Shown here: in pieces, positions 36,794 to 47,382 of the stretch
How positions within the stretch are numbered: the first letter of the stretch is position 1
Layout of the letters: each line of letters begins with the position of its first letter
Source: Calycina herbarum
Taxonomy: Eukaryota > Ascomycota > Leotiomycetes > Helotiales > Pezizellaceae
Direction of reading: 5' to 3'
Length of the DNA: 64,000 bases
Assembly: GCA_001414485.1 (NCBI GenBank)
Contig: LLEY01000140.1
Coordinates: forward strand, 1-64,000
Translations under genes and position numbers: made by a program
The notes under the pieces: generated by a model
What the model was told of the DNA's origin: nothing
Database searches by the model: none
What the model saw: only the letters and a program-made list of their open reading frames with translations

Positions 36794-39700
36794 TCATAGA
36801 TAAGGAGCGATTTGTTCCTCAGTCCACTTCCAATACTTGTCCGTTAATTCAGCATCCAAAAGATCTTTTCTCACAGCACCTACTCTCCCAAAGGGTCGAA
36901 CTGACACATATATGTTAGTAAATTTCTCTCTTAATTTAGAAAGGGACTTCATACCCCATCCGCCACTATTTTCAAGGGTAATACTTAGGTCCAATCCAGC
37001 AAAAAGTTCCGTATAGGCGCCCTTGATGGGTTCATAAGTGATAAAATTCTAAAATTCTATTAGTTTCAATGAAATATAGAAGGGATCTGTGCTATGGTGT
37101 TCCGCAATACGAGGTATTGCGCAATTAGACTAATCTATTTGGGCAATAAATTCTGGATTGCGCAAACCAATAGATGGCCCAAATCGGGTGTCTAATACCG
37201 CGATTTTAATTAAATACACTTTTTTCAAAACTCTCTCCACGTCACTCCTAGCACTTATTTGAGGCTATTCCCACTTTACCTGCCTAATAAAGAATAGTTA
37301 AAACTTTTTTAAAACTTAGATATAAGATTAATAGATACCTAGTAGTAATATTTAACTTTCTTTATGTTTGCTAAGGTTTTAGAAGTATGTCGGTAGGTGA
37401 AAAGTAGGTAAAACAAGGTAGGTCGGTTAAAAAGGGAGAGGTTAGGGAGGCTAGGAGAACGGCACTTCTCTCTTATCTTACTACTAGGAGTTATTCTATA
37501 TAGTTAACTAGATATCTCTTTCTTTTTCTTAAAGAACTAAAGTATTTTAACCTTATATTTCTATCCTATATTTACCCCTCTTTTACTCTACTATTATAGA
37601 CGTTAACAACCCTTACTCTTTACCTTAAGGGGTCCGGTTCGCCCCTCTATTCCCTCTTAAGGGCTCTGAACAGCCAAATATCACCCCTTTTAGTGCTTTA
37701 GCTAAGTAGGAATTTCACGACTACCTTAAAGCCTCTCCTAATAAGAGATATCTCACTTCTTATAAGCGATTCGAGTACTATAATTAGCTATAAAACCTAA
37801 AGTAAGTAGTCCCTTAAGGTCTCCCGATAGTAGAAAGAGTAAGGTAATCTACAGTGAAGTTTAAAGCTCTTAACGAGTATATACTTGATAATAACTAAGT
37901 ATATCGTTAACCTGAATCGGTTCGTAGAACGGATTACCTAAAGAGATACGTAGTTTATACCTATAACGCCTTTAATCTTATTACTAGAGTATATCGTAGA
38001 CTAAAGCATACTAGTAAGTGCCTAACTCTACTTATTCTTATTTAATTAACTAATAAACTTAGGTGTAAATAAGACTTATATTATCAAGGGTTACACCCGT
38101 GGAATAAGTCTCGGAGTACTCCAGCGACGCATTCACGTGACCTCGCTTGGCAACGCATGGACGTAACAGAACCTTCGAGAGTACCCTTGGCAGAACTCTC
38201 TAGAAAAAGCTAACTAAGTATATAAGTTAGCAAGGACTCTAGCTTAGAAAGGACAATCGAATCTTCTTATATATAGACACCTCTATAGTTTAATTTATTA
38301 GTATTTACTACAAGTCCTAATATTAGATTCGATTCTCCTTAACACTAGAACACATCAGGCTATTTTAGCAGTACTAGAATACATCGGGCTATTTTAGTAA
38401 TACTAGAACATATCAGGCCTTTATAGCAATACTAGAACTTAAGGGCCTTTATAGCAACACTAGAACATATTAGGCTATTTTAGTAACACTAGAATACAGC
38501 GGGCCTTTATAATAACACTAGAACTTACGGGCTATTTCACAGCATTTATAGAACTTACAGATAATAGGAGAACTATAAGAAGGCGGTATACTAAATCAGC
38601 TACCTGCCTAGTTCTTATAGTATATTTAAGAGCAGTAGAATCAGTTAATATCTGCCTAAGAGGACGATCGTCTATAGATTATAATCGAGTAAAAGAAGGA
38701 TAAGGAAGCTCGCTTATAGATAGTCTACAACGATAATAAACCTAGGAAATCTCTTCCTCCGCTACTAGAATTCTATAGAGACTCGGACAAGCTAGAAGCT
38801 TAGTTATAACAAGTATAAGCTAAAATCGAAGTCGACTATTATAGATGTACTAAATACGTTAAGTTTTAGGCACTTAACAGATCCCTACAGGGCAAGGCGC
38901 TCCGTAGAATAGAAGCATAGGTATAGGAACAGGGCAAGCCAGAGCTAGCTAATAGTAGTGATTTCTTAGATCGAGTAGAGTTTATATTTAGAGACCTATA
39001 AGCTAAGGAAAGAGCGTAACGAAAGCTAGAATCCTTCTACTAAGGCTTAAGACCATTCCTAGAGGTCTTTACAGAATAGCAAGCTCTGCTTATAAAGTCT
39101 GAAGGAGGATCTTAGCTAAACAACGTAAAGAAGGTGTCTCTTAACCGAATCCTTAGTAACGAGTTAGTTAAGGCAATAATTACAGTTCCTTCTTAACCTA
39201 ACTTCGAGTCTTACTACTCTATTATTAAAGAAATAGATAACTGCTTAAAAGCTTATAAAGCTCGAACATTAAGATCTAGGGCCTAGACTCTCCTAGAAAC
39301 ACTATAGACCTCTTAGAAACGCTTGACAGATACTACATAGTAGGTAATAAGCGGCAATATCGCTAACAGACCGAAAGTCACCTATAAGGCATCTATAGAG
39401 GGTATAGATTAGGAACTAGCACCTGCTAAAGTCTTAATAACTAGTACTAAGCATGCTAAATAGGTGTCCTAAGAAGAACAAAGCAACCGTGCTTATACTA
39501 GTCGCTGTCTTCGCTATAGAGCTACTAGTTATTTTATTTAAGAATGTCTATATAAACTACTAAGGCGACCTATAACAGCGGATTCGGTCTATAAACAGAA
39601 GGCAGAGGTTAAGGAAGTAGCGCTAGAATTAGAAGAAGAAGATAGTAATGTCTCCTTAGATTTAGAAAACTAGTAGCTCTTATTAGAAAGCGTAAGCAGG

Positions 39701-42700
39701 GGCGATAAAGGGAGTTATTAGCAATAGACACTTAGAGATATTTTAAGTAGGAATATATAGACAAAAAACCTCTTCTTATATTAGCTTTAGTAAATAGGGT
39801 AGCTACTTTACAAGCCTTAGTAGATTCAGGGTATTTAGTCTATAGAATTGTTTTAGACCGTTTTATCCGTCGTCATCAGCTCTCTTACGTACAAATCATA
39901 CTAAGGCATTTATAGTTAGTAGAAGGAGTATTAGAGGATACTATATCCTAAGTAGTATCTTTTAGCATAGATATTAGAGGCTACTAGCAGAAACAGGTTT
40001 ATACTTACGTAGTCTCTAAGATTAAGAGCTATAAAATAATTCTAGGAAAATCTTAGTTAAGAAGAGAGCAAGCCTTACTTAACGCTACTAAGGGATGCTT
40101 ACTCTTCTAAGACTCTAGGTTAGAAGTTTATAGTAAGCTAGAAAAGTCTTACTCCTATAAGTAAGTAAGCGCGGCCGTCTTCTACTTTCTTATAGATTGT
40201 AAACACAAGCTACAAGTTTTCTTAGCTAGCCTTATAGACATTAGTAAAGCGTTAGTAGAGAAGAAGTATATAGACCCGCGGACAAAGCTGCTTAGCTAGA
40301 TTAGTCTAGAATTCTACCTAGCTTTCGATAGAAAAGAAGTAAACAAGTTACTAGTACACCGATAAGGAATTAATTATAGTATTAAGCTTTTATAGACGGA
40401 CAGCGGATCTAAGGAGACAGTCCTATAGGGGCTACTCTATAATATATCACGAGACGAGCTATTAGTACTCTATAAAACCCTAACAGAGCTACTAGATAAG
40501 GAATTCATTTAAGTAAGCAACTCTCTAGCAGCTACGCTAGTACTCTTTGTACAGAAGCTAGGAAGGAGCCTACAGTTCTATTATAACTACTAGGCATTGA
40601 ATAAGTTAACCTGTAAAGACCGCTATCTATTACTCTTAATCTAAGAAATACTTAACTAGATTAGAAAAGTAAAGTAGTTTATAAAAATAGATGTTATTAC
40701 TACGTTTTATAAGATACGAATTAAAGAGGGAGATAAGTAGAAAACGGCTTTCTAGACATGCTTTAGGCTTTTTAAATAGCTTATTACCTCTTTTAGGCTT
40801 ATAAATGCTCCTAGCACTTTCTAGTGGTATATTAATCATATGCTTTAAGAGTTCTTAGACAACTTTGTCTTAGTATATGTCGACGATGTCTTAGTCTTTA
40901 TAGACAGCACCTATAACCAGTACTATAAGCATGTCTATAAAGTAATATAAAGGCTTTAAGATACTAGGCTATAGCTTAATATTAATAAGTACGAATTTAA
41001 AGTATAGTCTACAAAGTACCTTAGGTTTATTATAGAAGTAGGGAAAGGTTTATAGATAGACCTAGCTAAAATATAGGCTATTATAGATTAGAAAGCACTA
41101 ATAAAGGTAAAAGGCGTTCTTAGCTTCCTAGGATTTGTAAATTTCTATCGACGGTTTATTAAAGACTTTTTACAGATTATAGCTCCTCTCTATAGACTTG
41201 TTAAAAAGGATATATCCTTCTAATAGATAGACGAAGCGAATAGAGCCTTCGAACAGTTAAAGCAAGCCTTTACAGAGGCCCTAGTACTAGCTTAGTTTAA
41301 CCTAGATTACGAGACAGTCCTAGAGACAGACTCCTTCAGATATTACTTAGGAGGCGTGCTCTCTTAAGTAAAGAATAGCGTCTTATAGCCCGTAGCCTTC
41401 TTCTTAAAGAAACACGCACCTGCTGAATATAATTACCTAATATATAATAAGGAGTTGTTAGCTATTATTCGTTATCTTAAGGAATAGGAAGCAGAGTTAA
41501 AAAGTGTTAGGCAGTTTATAGTACTTATAGATTATAAGAATCTTAAGTACTTTATAACAGTCTATAAACTGTCTAAAAGACAAATGTGGTAGTAGTTAAT
41601 ACTTAGCAAGTTTAACCTAATTATCTAATACCGCCTAAGTAAAGAGGGAGGACTGCTAGATATACTAATAAGGAGGGACCAGGACCTCCTAGAGGAGGGA
41701 GATAAACGCCTTAATTATAAGATAGTATAACTGATTCTAGACAGAATGATTCAAGGAAATACTATATAGCTAGTACTAGTGTTAGTAAACGAGAGGAATT
41801 AAGTAAGCGACGTAGCAACGTAGCAAGCGTTTATAGACCAACTACAGAACCTCTAGGAAGAGGGAAAGGTATAGGACAAGGACTTTAGACGTCTTATAAA
41901 CACTGTCTACTAAGGAGATAAGATGTTTCTAGCAGACCTCGCTTCTCTAGTTAAAGTCTCTATCTCTAACTACTTAGTTAATAAGAATAGTGATTTATAG
42001 TTTAGAGGCAGACTATAAGTCCTCGACTATAAGCCGCTACAGACCGTAATTATATAGGAACTCTATAATTCTACACTTATAGGCCATCTTAGCAAGAACG
42101 GGACAATTGTAATAGTCTTAAGGGAGTTCTTCTAGCTAAACCTACAGACTATAGTTAAGTAGTTTATCTATAACTATAGAGTTTATAGACGTACTAAGGT
42201 CTAGAGAGATCGTAAATAAGGCCTGCTTCGTTTATTACTAATTCCTAAGTAGTAATAGTAGGAGATCTCTGTCGACTTTATTAGACTACTACCTATAAGT
42301 AAAGGCTCTAATATAATAGTAGTGTTTATAGACTGTTTAGGCAAAGGGGTGCTTCTTACGGCCTATAACTCGACTATATTATCAGAGGAATTTGCTCGCT
42401 TATTTATTACTATACACTATAGCTTATATAGACTACTAAGAGTAATAGTGTCTAATAGAGGCCTGTAATTCATTGGACAAGTATAGAAGACGCTTTATAA
42501 CTTCTTATAGATTAAACGACGGATCTTTATAGCCTTCTATCTATAAACTGATAGGTTAACGGAACAGGTAAATACTAAAGTTGAGACGCTTCTATAGCAG
42601 TAGATTAATATAGCTTAAGACGACTAGGCTAACTAGCTGCTAGTAGTATAGCTAGCTTTTAATAGACGGGATTTAATATTAACAGGTGTAAGCCCCTTCT

Positions 42701-45700
42701 AACTTAGCTACGGCTATCCGTTATAGACTATCAACCCCTTAATAAACGTAGTAGCACCTGTAAACACAAAAACACTAATTCAAAAGAGCGAAGCAATAGT
42801 AGCAAAGATTAAGGCTATTATAGAATAGGCACAATCATCAATAGCAAGGGCATAACAAGACCAGGAGACTTAAGCAAATCGTTTATAGAATACCGCTCCT
42901 ATATATAAGATTAGAGACAAGGTTTACTTAAGCTTACGGAATATACGGATAGACAGGGCTAGTAAGAAACTAGACGCTCGATCTGCTAAGTTTACAGTTA
43001 TCGAGGTTATTAGCCCGTCTACATATAGGCTAGACACCCTGCCTAGTATCTACAATGTCTTTAATATAGACTTATTAAGGCTAGCAGCTACAGACCCGCT
43101 ACCTAGTCAAATTACAAACAATGATTAACCACCTATAATATTAGTAGACGATACTATAGAATAGCAAGTTAAAAGAATACTAGGTTAACGGCAAAAGAAG
43201 CTCTTAAGGAAAGGCTCTCGTACTCGACTCGAGTATAAGGTTAAATAGACAGGATATACAAACCTAACATAGGAACCTACTACTAAGTTAGAGGACACAG
43301 TAGCCCTAAACACCTACCTTTAAGAGTAGGAAGGAGGGTAATGTCAAGGGTTACACCCGTGGAATAAGTCTCGGAGTACTCCAGCGACGCATTCACGTAA
43401 CCTCGCTTAGCAACGCATAGACGTAACAGAACCTTCGAGAGTACCCTTAGCAGAACTCTCTAGAAAAAGCTAACTAAGTATATAAGTTAGCAAGGACTCT
43501 GGCTTAGAAAGGACAATCGAATCTTCTTATATATAGACACCTCTATAGTTTAATTCATTAGCATTTGCTACAAGTCCTGACATATATACGCTATATAGAG
43601 TTATATTATAGAATCTTATAGAAAGACGTAGAGTTTATCCTTAAGAGGTGTGTATACTATGCTCTTATAAGGGCTTCTTATAAACCGACTATTATCTAGC
43701 TAATCACCTTACGCTATTACCTTAATAGAGTCTATATAGATCTTATAGACTTTACTTCTTAACCTGATCTACCCTTCTTCCCTAGATGTAACGAATTACA
43801 AAGCTTTAAGTAGATCCTCCAGATTAAAGATCACTTCTTAAGATACGTGTAGCTATACGCTCTAAAGAATAAGGAGAGTAAGACTTGTTACAGACCTGGC
43901 CACCGCCGAGCACGTGACTCGCGTACGGCTGCTCGCCGGCGTCCGCAAAGCCTGCTATTCCTGGCCTGGCCTAGAACCATTCCTACCTAGGCCAGGAACC
44001 ATTTCTACAAACGGATCGACATTCCTATAACTTATCGATTCCTTGGCTATCTCTATATTATAGGACCTCTAGAAGTCTCCTCTTTCCTTCTCTTCTCTTC
44101 TGTAGCTTTAGATCTTCAATTGAACCACCTCTTACTTCTCTGATTATCCGCTACACCTGTGTATACTACAGGTAAGGATAACTACCAGAGGGCTAGCAGA
44201 TTAGGTTTGTCACAAGACTATTGCCGAGGCTATTAGTATATTCTTACCTCACTTTAACTTAATAAAAACTAATTATTTTATAGCTTACTAGATCTTAAAC
44301 AACGGTTCTCCTTATAAATTCTATTATAACAACGGTACTAAGTTTAAGAGAGAGCTTATAGTACTATACGAGTTACGAAATCCACCTATTACATAGATTC
44401 GCAGTCGTGCCTATTACTCTTAAACCTAGGGGAGTATAGAGAAGGCAAATAGTATATTTAAAGCTCGTCTCTCTACGTTCTATATAGACCGAGCTAGCAG
44501 CCTCTAAGAGTGGGTTTTACTACTTCTAGAACTTTAAGAAGTTATTAACCTTATACCTACTGCTATACTCCTAGCTTACGTTACTCCCTTTAAGGCCTGG
44601 TTTAGTAGAAAGCCTTACTAGCTTTCTAGTGCTCAGCTTATATACGTATATCTTACCCCTCTTTTTACCTCTCTTTTACTAACTTCTTAGTAGGCCTGAA
44701 GAGGAAGAAGTATTAGATACTGATATAACTCTAGAGACTAAAGCTCTAATACTTTCTAAGATAGAGAAACGAGTTTCTACAAAGAATAAATAAGTAAGAG
44801 AGAGAATACTAGCAAAAAACACTCTTAAAGCAGCTAAAGTTTTTATAAAAGTAGCTATAGTTATACTTCTTATCCTCTTACAACTTCGGCTAAAGACTAA
44901 ACTAATACGTATATTCTGCCGAGTTAACGATTATTATCCTAGCAGCTACTAATTAACATATAAGCATAGACTTTTAAGTAGGAGATATCAGCACTACGAG
45001 CTTAATAGGGAAAATCTCCAACCCCTCTAGCGTATATCCCTCTTTACAAGATCTAATACACAAAAGCAGCCTAAGGTTAAGCTAGGCGTGGCGTAGCAAC
45101 TGACCAATGTGCGTAGAGCACTCTCTAGGATGTAAAGAGCAGGGCGTAAGCGAAAGGGGGCGAGAATAAGTGATGATTGTTACGGCGCTGGTCCGTAACA
45201 CGTGATTCTCGGTCCTACACGTGACCGTCAGAGCCGCAACGCTTGGACGGATTTATGACGAGATTAAAGGCTCTTTACAGTTAGCAGGAATACCCCTTTT
45301 TCGTAGGGTATATATTCCGCATTCCCTCGTTCTTAGAACTGTAGCTTTAAATTCTCGAATATACACACATATACTCTTGTGCCTTTGCCTTCAGATATGG
45401 ATCGTGACAATGATGAGCCTATTGAAGTGATTATAAGTGATAGAGAGGCTGAAGAGGTGGAAGAAGTAGCTAGAGTAAAGAGAGTAAAGAAGACAGCACG
45501 TGCGCCTCCTCAAAAGAAGCTAGCTAAAAAGGGGGGTAGAGGGGGGGCAAGACCAGGGGCTGGTCGTAAGCCGAAAAAGTAAGCTAGGAATAGCTTCAGT
45601 TTTGTATTTAGGAGTTTAAATTTACTACATTTTTCTTAGTCTAATTGGCTAATTGGACTAGTAAAAATAATCGCGGAATTACTTAGTCTATTATCCAAAT

Positions 45701-46736
45701 AGATGGAAATTGCGCAAATAGACGTCTATTTGCGCAATACCTCGTATTGCGGAACACCATAGCACAGATCCCGTTCGGAACTCACGAAAAACGCCTTTTG
45801 TATAGTGGGCATCGTCTTCTGTAAATCTGTAGCAAGATTCCCAGGATTCAAACTCTACAGCAGCCATTAACTTCACACTTCGTTCAAACTCAATGACATC
45901 ATTCGCAACTTACAAGACTAATAACACCATCTCCCTTGACCCTTTTAGCGAGCTCGACTGAATGCAAAACATTCCCCGCTTTGCTGTAGTAGATGTGCCA
46001 GTTAGTATTGTTCTTTACGATAAATCATTCAGAGTATTGCAACAAATATCCAGAAGAGAATAAAAATCTCGGGGACACATACCTTCTGCCATATTTATTC
46101 CAGATTCCTTCTGGTTTTTTATAATCCATATTATCGAAATCGATAGCTGGATTTGGTGCAAATTCACCAGCGGAGGAAGAAACCCAAACAACCCTCACGG
46201 AATCCTTTTTTGCCACTTTGGTAGTATTGACGAGTACAGGAAGAATGAGTTTCGTAAAGAGAAATGGTGCGATATTATTCGTCCCCAATTGTAATTCATA
46301 ACCTTGAGCTGTTTTAGAACCTTCTGGAGGTACCATTACACCTGCATTATTCCAGAGGACGTCGAGACGAGTTTCTTTGGAGAGGAAGTCGTTGGCGGAC
46401 TTGCTAATGGTTGTTAGATCATTGAGATCTAGGTGGAGAAAGACCAGTTCCCCCTTGGAGGCGGGAAATTTGGCTTGGAGGTTCTCGATGAAAGCCTTTG
46501 CTTTGGTTTCTGAGCGTGCTGCTATCCATACTTTTGCATTGTGTTGGTAAAGTATGGTTGCTAGTTCGGCACCCAGACCAGAACTGGCACCCGTGACGAG
46601 GAAAACCTGGGTCCTTTAGTCAACTATTCACAAAGAAAACAATCCCAGATACAAGACTTACTTTTCCAGCTTGATCTGGGAGATTTTCCTCGGTCAGAGT
46701 GGGTTTTGGTGGAAAGATGTCTGATATTGTCTTCAT
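36794..46736 (-). CDS. Short-chain dehydrogenase with transposon-filled last intron
   Basis: Exons on the minus strand: 46736-46662, 46606 to about 46083 or 46079, 46012-45914, 45854-45786 and 37048-36794. With the donor GTGTCC at 46078 the total is 1026 nt, 341 aa in frame; the stronger-looking donor GTATGT at 46082 would shift the frame. The cofactor motif [11 protein letters not shown] and NNAGV are clear, as is the SSSAG serine. The tyrosine-lysine block reads [11 protein letters not shown], one residue shorter than the usual YxxSK spacing. The product would be an NAD(P)H-dependent oxidoreductase of the retinol-dehydrogenase-like SDR type. Intron 4 (45785-37049) holds an 8679-bp DNA transposon; without it and one GATC the intron is 54 bp with GTGAGT, an ACTAAT branch site and TTTTAG. 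Whether it still splices is unknown. Confidence 0.8.
37088..37124 (+). repeat. Left terminal inverted repeat
   Basis: 37 bp, TGTGCTATGG to TATTGCGCAA, identical to the reverse complement of 45730-45766. It is preceded by GATC. TTGCGCAA occurs at its inner end (37117-37124) and again at 37158-37165. Confidence 0.95.
38082..38322 (+). repeat. Left LTR of gypsy-2
   Basis: 241 bp; starts TATCAAGGGTTACACCCG and ends CAAGTCCTAATA. A TATATAAG box lies near 38219. Both termini carry RIP-type G-to-A or C-to-T changes against the right LTR. Confidence 0.93.
38650..39640 (+). pseudogene. gypsy-2 gag remnant
   Basis: Decayed Gag frame ending in a zinc knuckle at about 39505-39550 whose spacing is C-x2-C-x4-H-x4-C, with the second Cys and the His now Tyr. 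Upstream blocks are typical capsid-type helices but are interrupted by many TAG codons. Confidence 0.6.
39720..43300 (+). pseudogene. gypsy-2 pol remnant with chromodomain
   Basis: Protease, RT, RNase H, integrase and chromodomain blocks can be read in order, as listed for the element. The RT active site YVDD is intact. The RNase H start VLETDS and the following GGVLS are clear. Integrase-core similarity includes SVDFI (about 42270-42285). All frames contain numerous TAG/TAA codons, so this is a non-functional pol. Confidence 0.75.
43342..43582 (+). repeat. Right LTR of gypsy-2
   Basis: 241 bp; starts TGTCAAGGGTTACACCCG and ends CAAGTCCTGACA. Most differences from the left LTR are transitions in CA/TG context, and several lie in this copy (for example AACCTCGCTTAGC against GACCTCGCTTGGC). 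Confidence 0.93.
43886..44214 (+). repeat. Solo LTR inside the DNA transposon
   Basis: 329 bp from TGTTACAGACC to TTTGTCACA, flanked by the 5-bp duplication AGACT at 43881-43885 and 44215-44219. It is GC-richer than its surroundings and has few RIP-type changes, so it may be young or low-copy. It does not match the LTRs of gypsy-1, gypsy-2 or the 13263 solo LTR. It splits the transposase frame between the first and second catalytic Asp. Confidence 0.85.
45397..45582 (+). CDS. Small basic protein within the DNA transposon
   Basis: 61 codons from ATG 45397. The N-terminal half is acidic ([19 protein letters not shown]), the C-terminal half is strongly basic and ends [16 protein letters not shown], an AT-hook-like Gly/Arg/Pro tail that could bind DNA. 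It lies downstream of the transposase, before the right terminal repeat, in the same direction. The surrounding transposon is full of RIP stops, yet this frame and its upstream 200 bp show little such damage. It may be a second gene of the transposon or the last exon of the transposase transcript. Function not known. Confidence 0.45.
   Translation: MDRDNDEPIEVIISDREAEEVEEVARVKRVKKTARAPPQKKLAKKGGRGGARPGAGRKPKK
45709..45766 (-). repeat. Right terminal inverted repeat plus 30-bp palindrome
   Basis: 45730-45766 is the inverted partner of the left end and is followed by GATC. A perfect 30-bp palindrome spans 45709-45738, built from two TTGCGCAA boxes around TAGAC/GTCTA. It overlaps the inner end of the terminal repeat and has no full counterpart at the left end. 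Confidence 0.9.
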
Positions 46737-47161
46737 GTTGGACGTAGTTTTTCGGTTCGGGGTTGTGGTTGTCGGTGTCTTTGTTTCGTGAAGAACACAG
46801 TGGGAAGGGGAAAAAAGGACTTGAGAGAATCTGAGTATGCAAAAGACCCACCTCCTTCTTTATCTATATCTGCACTTAATCACCTCACTGCATATATGCA
46901 GTTATCACCATCGGTCATCGGCGCTTGGGATCGGGACCAAATCCTCCCTGCGGCCCAGCGGGGCAATTTTCACCCGTACCGAGGTGAGGCGTTGTTCGCC
47001 CCTTGGGATTCGATACCGGCCCGTTTTAAATACTTTGTGAGTTGAACGGAGATAGATAAAGAGGAGATAAAGTCGAAGTTGCATATCCATCAAAACAGAA
47101 CCAATTGGTCGGATTTTTGGAAATAAGGGGCTCGGCAACGGAGGGTGGGGGCAGCTCGCGA

Positions 47162-47382
47162 TGGACATTAAAAGCGGCAGTACTCGAGCAAAGATAGGTA
47201 TCACGTTCGCACCTGCCTACCTGGCTCTCGTTGTTCCAGCTTTTTAGGGTAAGTCAAAGTAATTCTCCTAAAAACTTAGAACAATTTAAAATATTAACCT
47301 AGGCGTTTTAGAACAAATCAAGTTCAACTGTCCTAAAGTATTTGGTATTGAAGTTAGAATTTACTGCCACTTTTAATGTCCA
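47162..47382. mobile_element. MITE, copy 2 (best preserved)
   Basis: 221 bp with terminal inverted repeats of about 21 bp: TGGACATTAAAAGCGGCAGTA at the left and the complement of TGGACATTAAAAGTGGCAGTA at the right, with one mismatch. No coding capacity. Two related copies lie at 16427 and 34356. A non-autonomous DNA element is the natural reading; the source transposase is not in the window. Confidence 0.75.

Larger units (their letters stand above)
38082..43582 (+). mobile_element. Complete Ty3/gypsy chromovirus nested in the DNA transposon (gypsy-2)
   Basis: Two 241-bp LTRs (38082-38322, 43342-43582) with TGTCA...TGACA ends in the right copy and TATCA...TAATA in the left. The target duplication TATAT is at 38077-38081 and 43583-43587. 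A polypurine tract AGGAAGGAGGGTA lies just before the right LTR. Coding blocks in order: Gag CCHC knuckle (about 39505-39550), protease VDSG (about 39820), RT YVDD (40876-40887, within [11 protein letters not shown]), RNase H LETDS (about 41318), integrase (about 41900-42800) and a C-terminal chromodomain (about 43160-43290, with W-TGYTNLT-W-EP where Trp is TAG). It belongs to a different family from gypsy-1, with no antisense ORF. Frames are broken by RIP. Confidence 0.93.
37600..44660 (+). pseudogene. Ginger/KRBA2-like DDE integrase-type transposase, split and decayed
   Basis: Two inserted elements split this frame (joins at 38076/43583 and 43885/44220). Reading through the TAG/TAA sites gives an N-terminal region ([26 protein letters not shown]). 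A zinc-finger-like part follows that crosses the gypsy-2 insertion and ends DVEFILKRC (about 43620-43650). The DDE core starts at [10 protein letters not shown] (about 43730-43765), continues with [12 protein letters not shown] (about 43820-43855), then [10 protein letters not shown], a decayed DNGTEFK block (about 44325-44360), then the GSIEKAN glutamate block (about 44430-44455) and [11 protein letters not shown] (about 44580-44620). These blocks match gypsy-type integrases. The second catalytic Asp now reads Asn. No functional protein is expected. Confidence 0.75.
37088..45766 (+). mobile_element. Ginger-like DNA transposon with integrase-type transposase
   Basis: Its ends are 37-bp perfect inverted repeats (37088-37124 and 45730-45766), starting TGTGCTATGG, flanked by a 4-bp target duplication GATC (37084-37087, 45767-45770). 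Subtracting the nested gypsy-2 and the solo LTR with their duplications gives an original length of 2839 bp. The interior encodes a retroviral-integrase-fold transposase related to gypsy integrases, as in the Ginger/KRBA2 group, which also makes 4-bp duplications. Two TTGCGCAA palindromes lie near each end and may be transposase-binding sites. The coding part is RIP-damaged, so the element is immobile. It sits wholly within an intron of the dehydrogenase gene. Confidence 0.85.

Noticed and set aside
37082..37087. GGGATC/GATCCC as part of the terminal repeat
   Set aside because: The apparent 43-bp repeat includes a palindromic GGGATCCC target site. Trimming to TGTGC...GCACA leaves GATC as a proper direct duplication and restores a 54-bp intron.
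37088..45766. Starship or other tyrosine-recombinase giant element
   Set aside because: No DUF3435-like captain. The element has terminal inverted repeats and a DDE integrase-type core, and its size comes from nested insertions.
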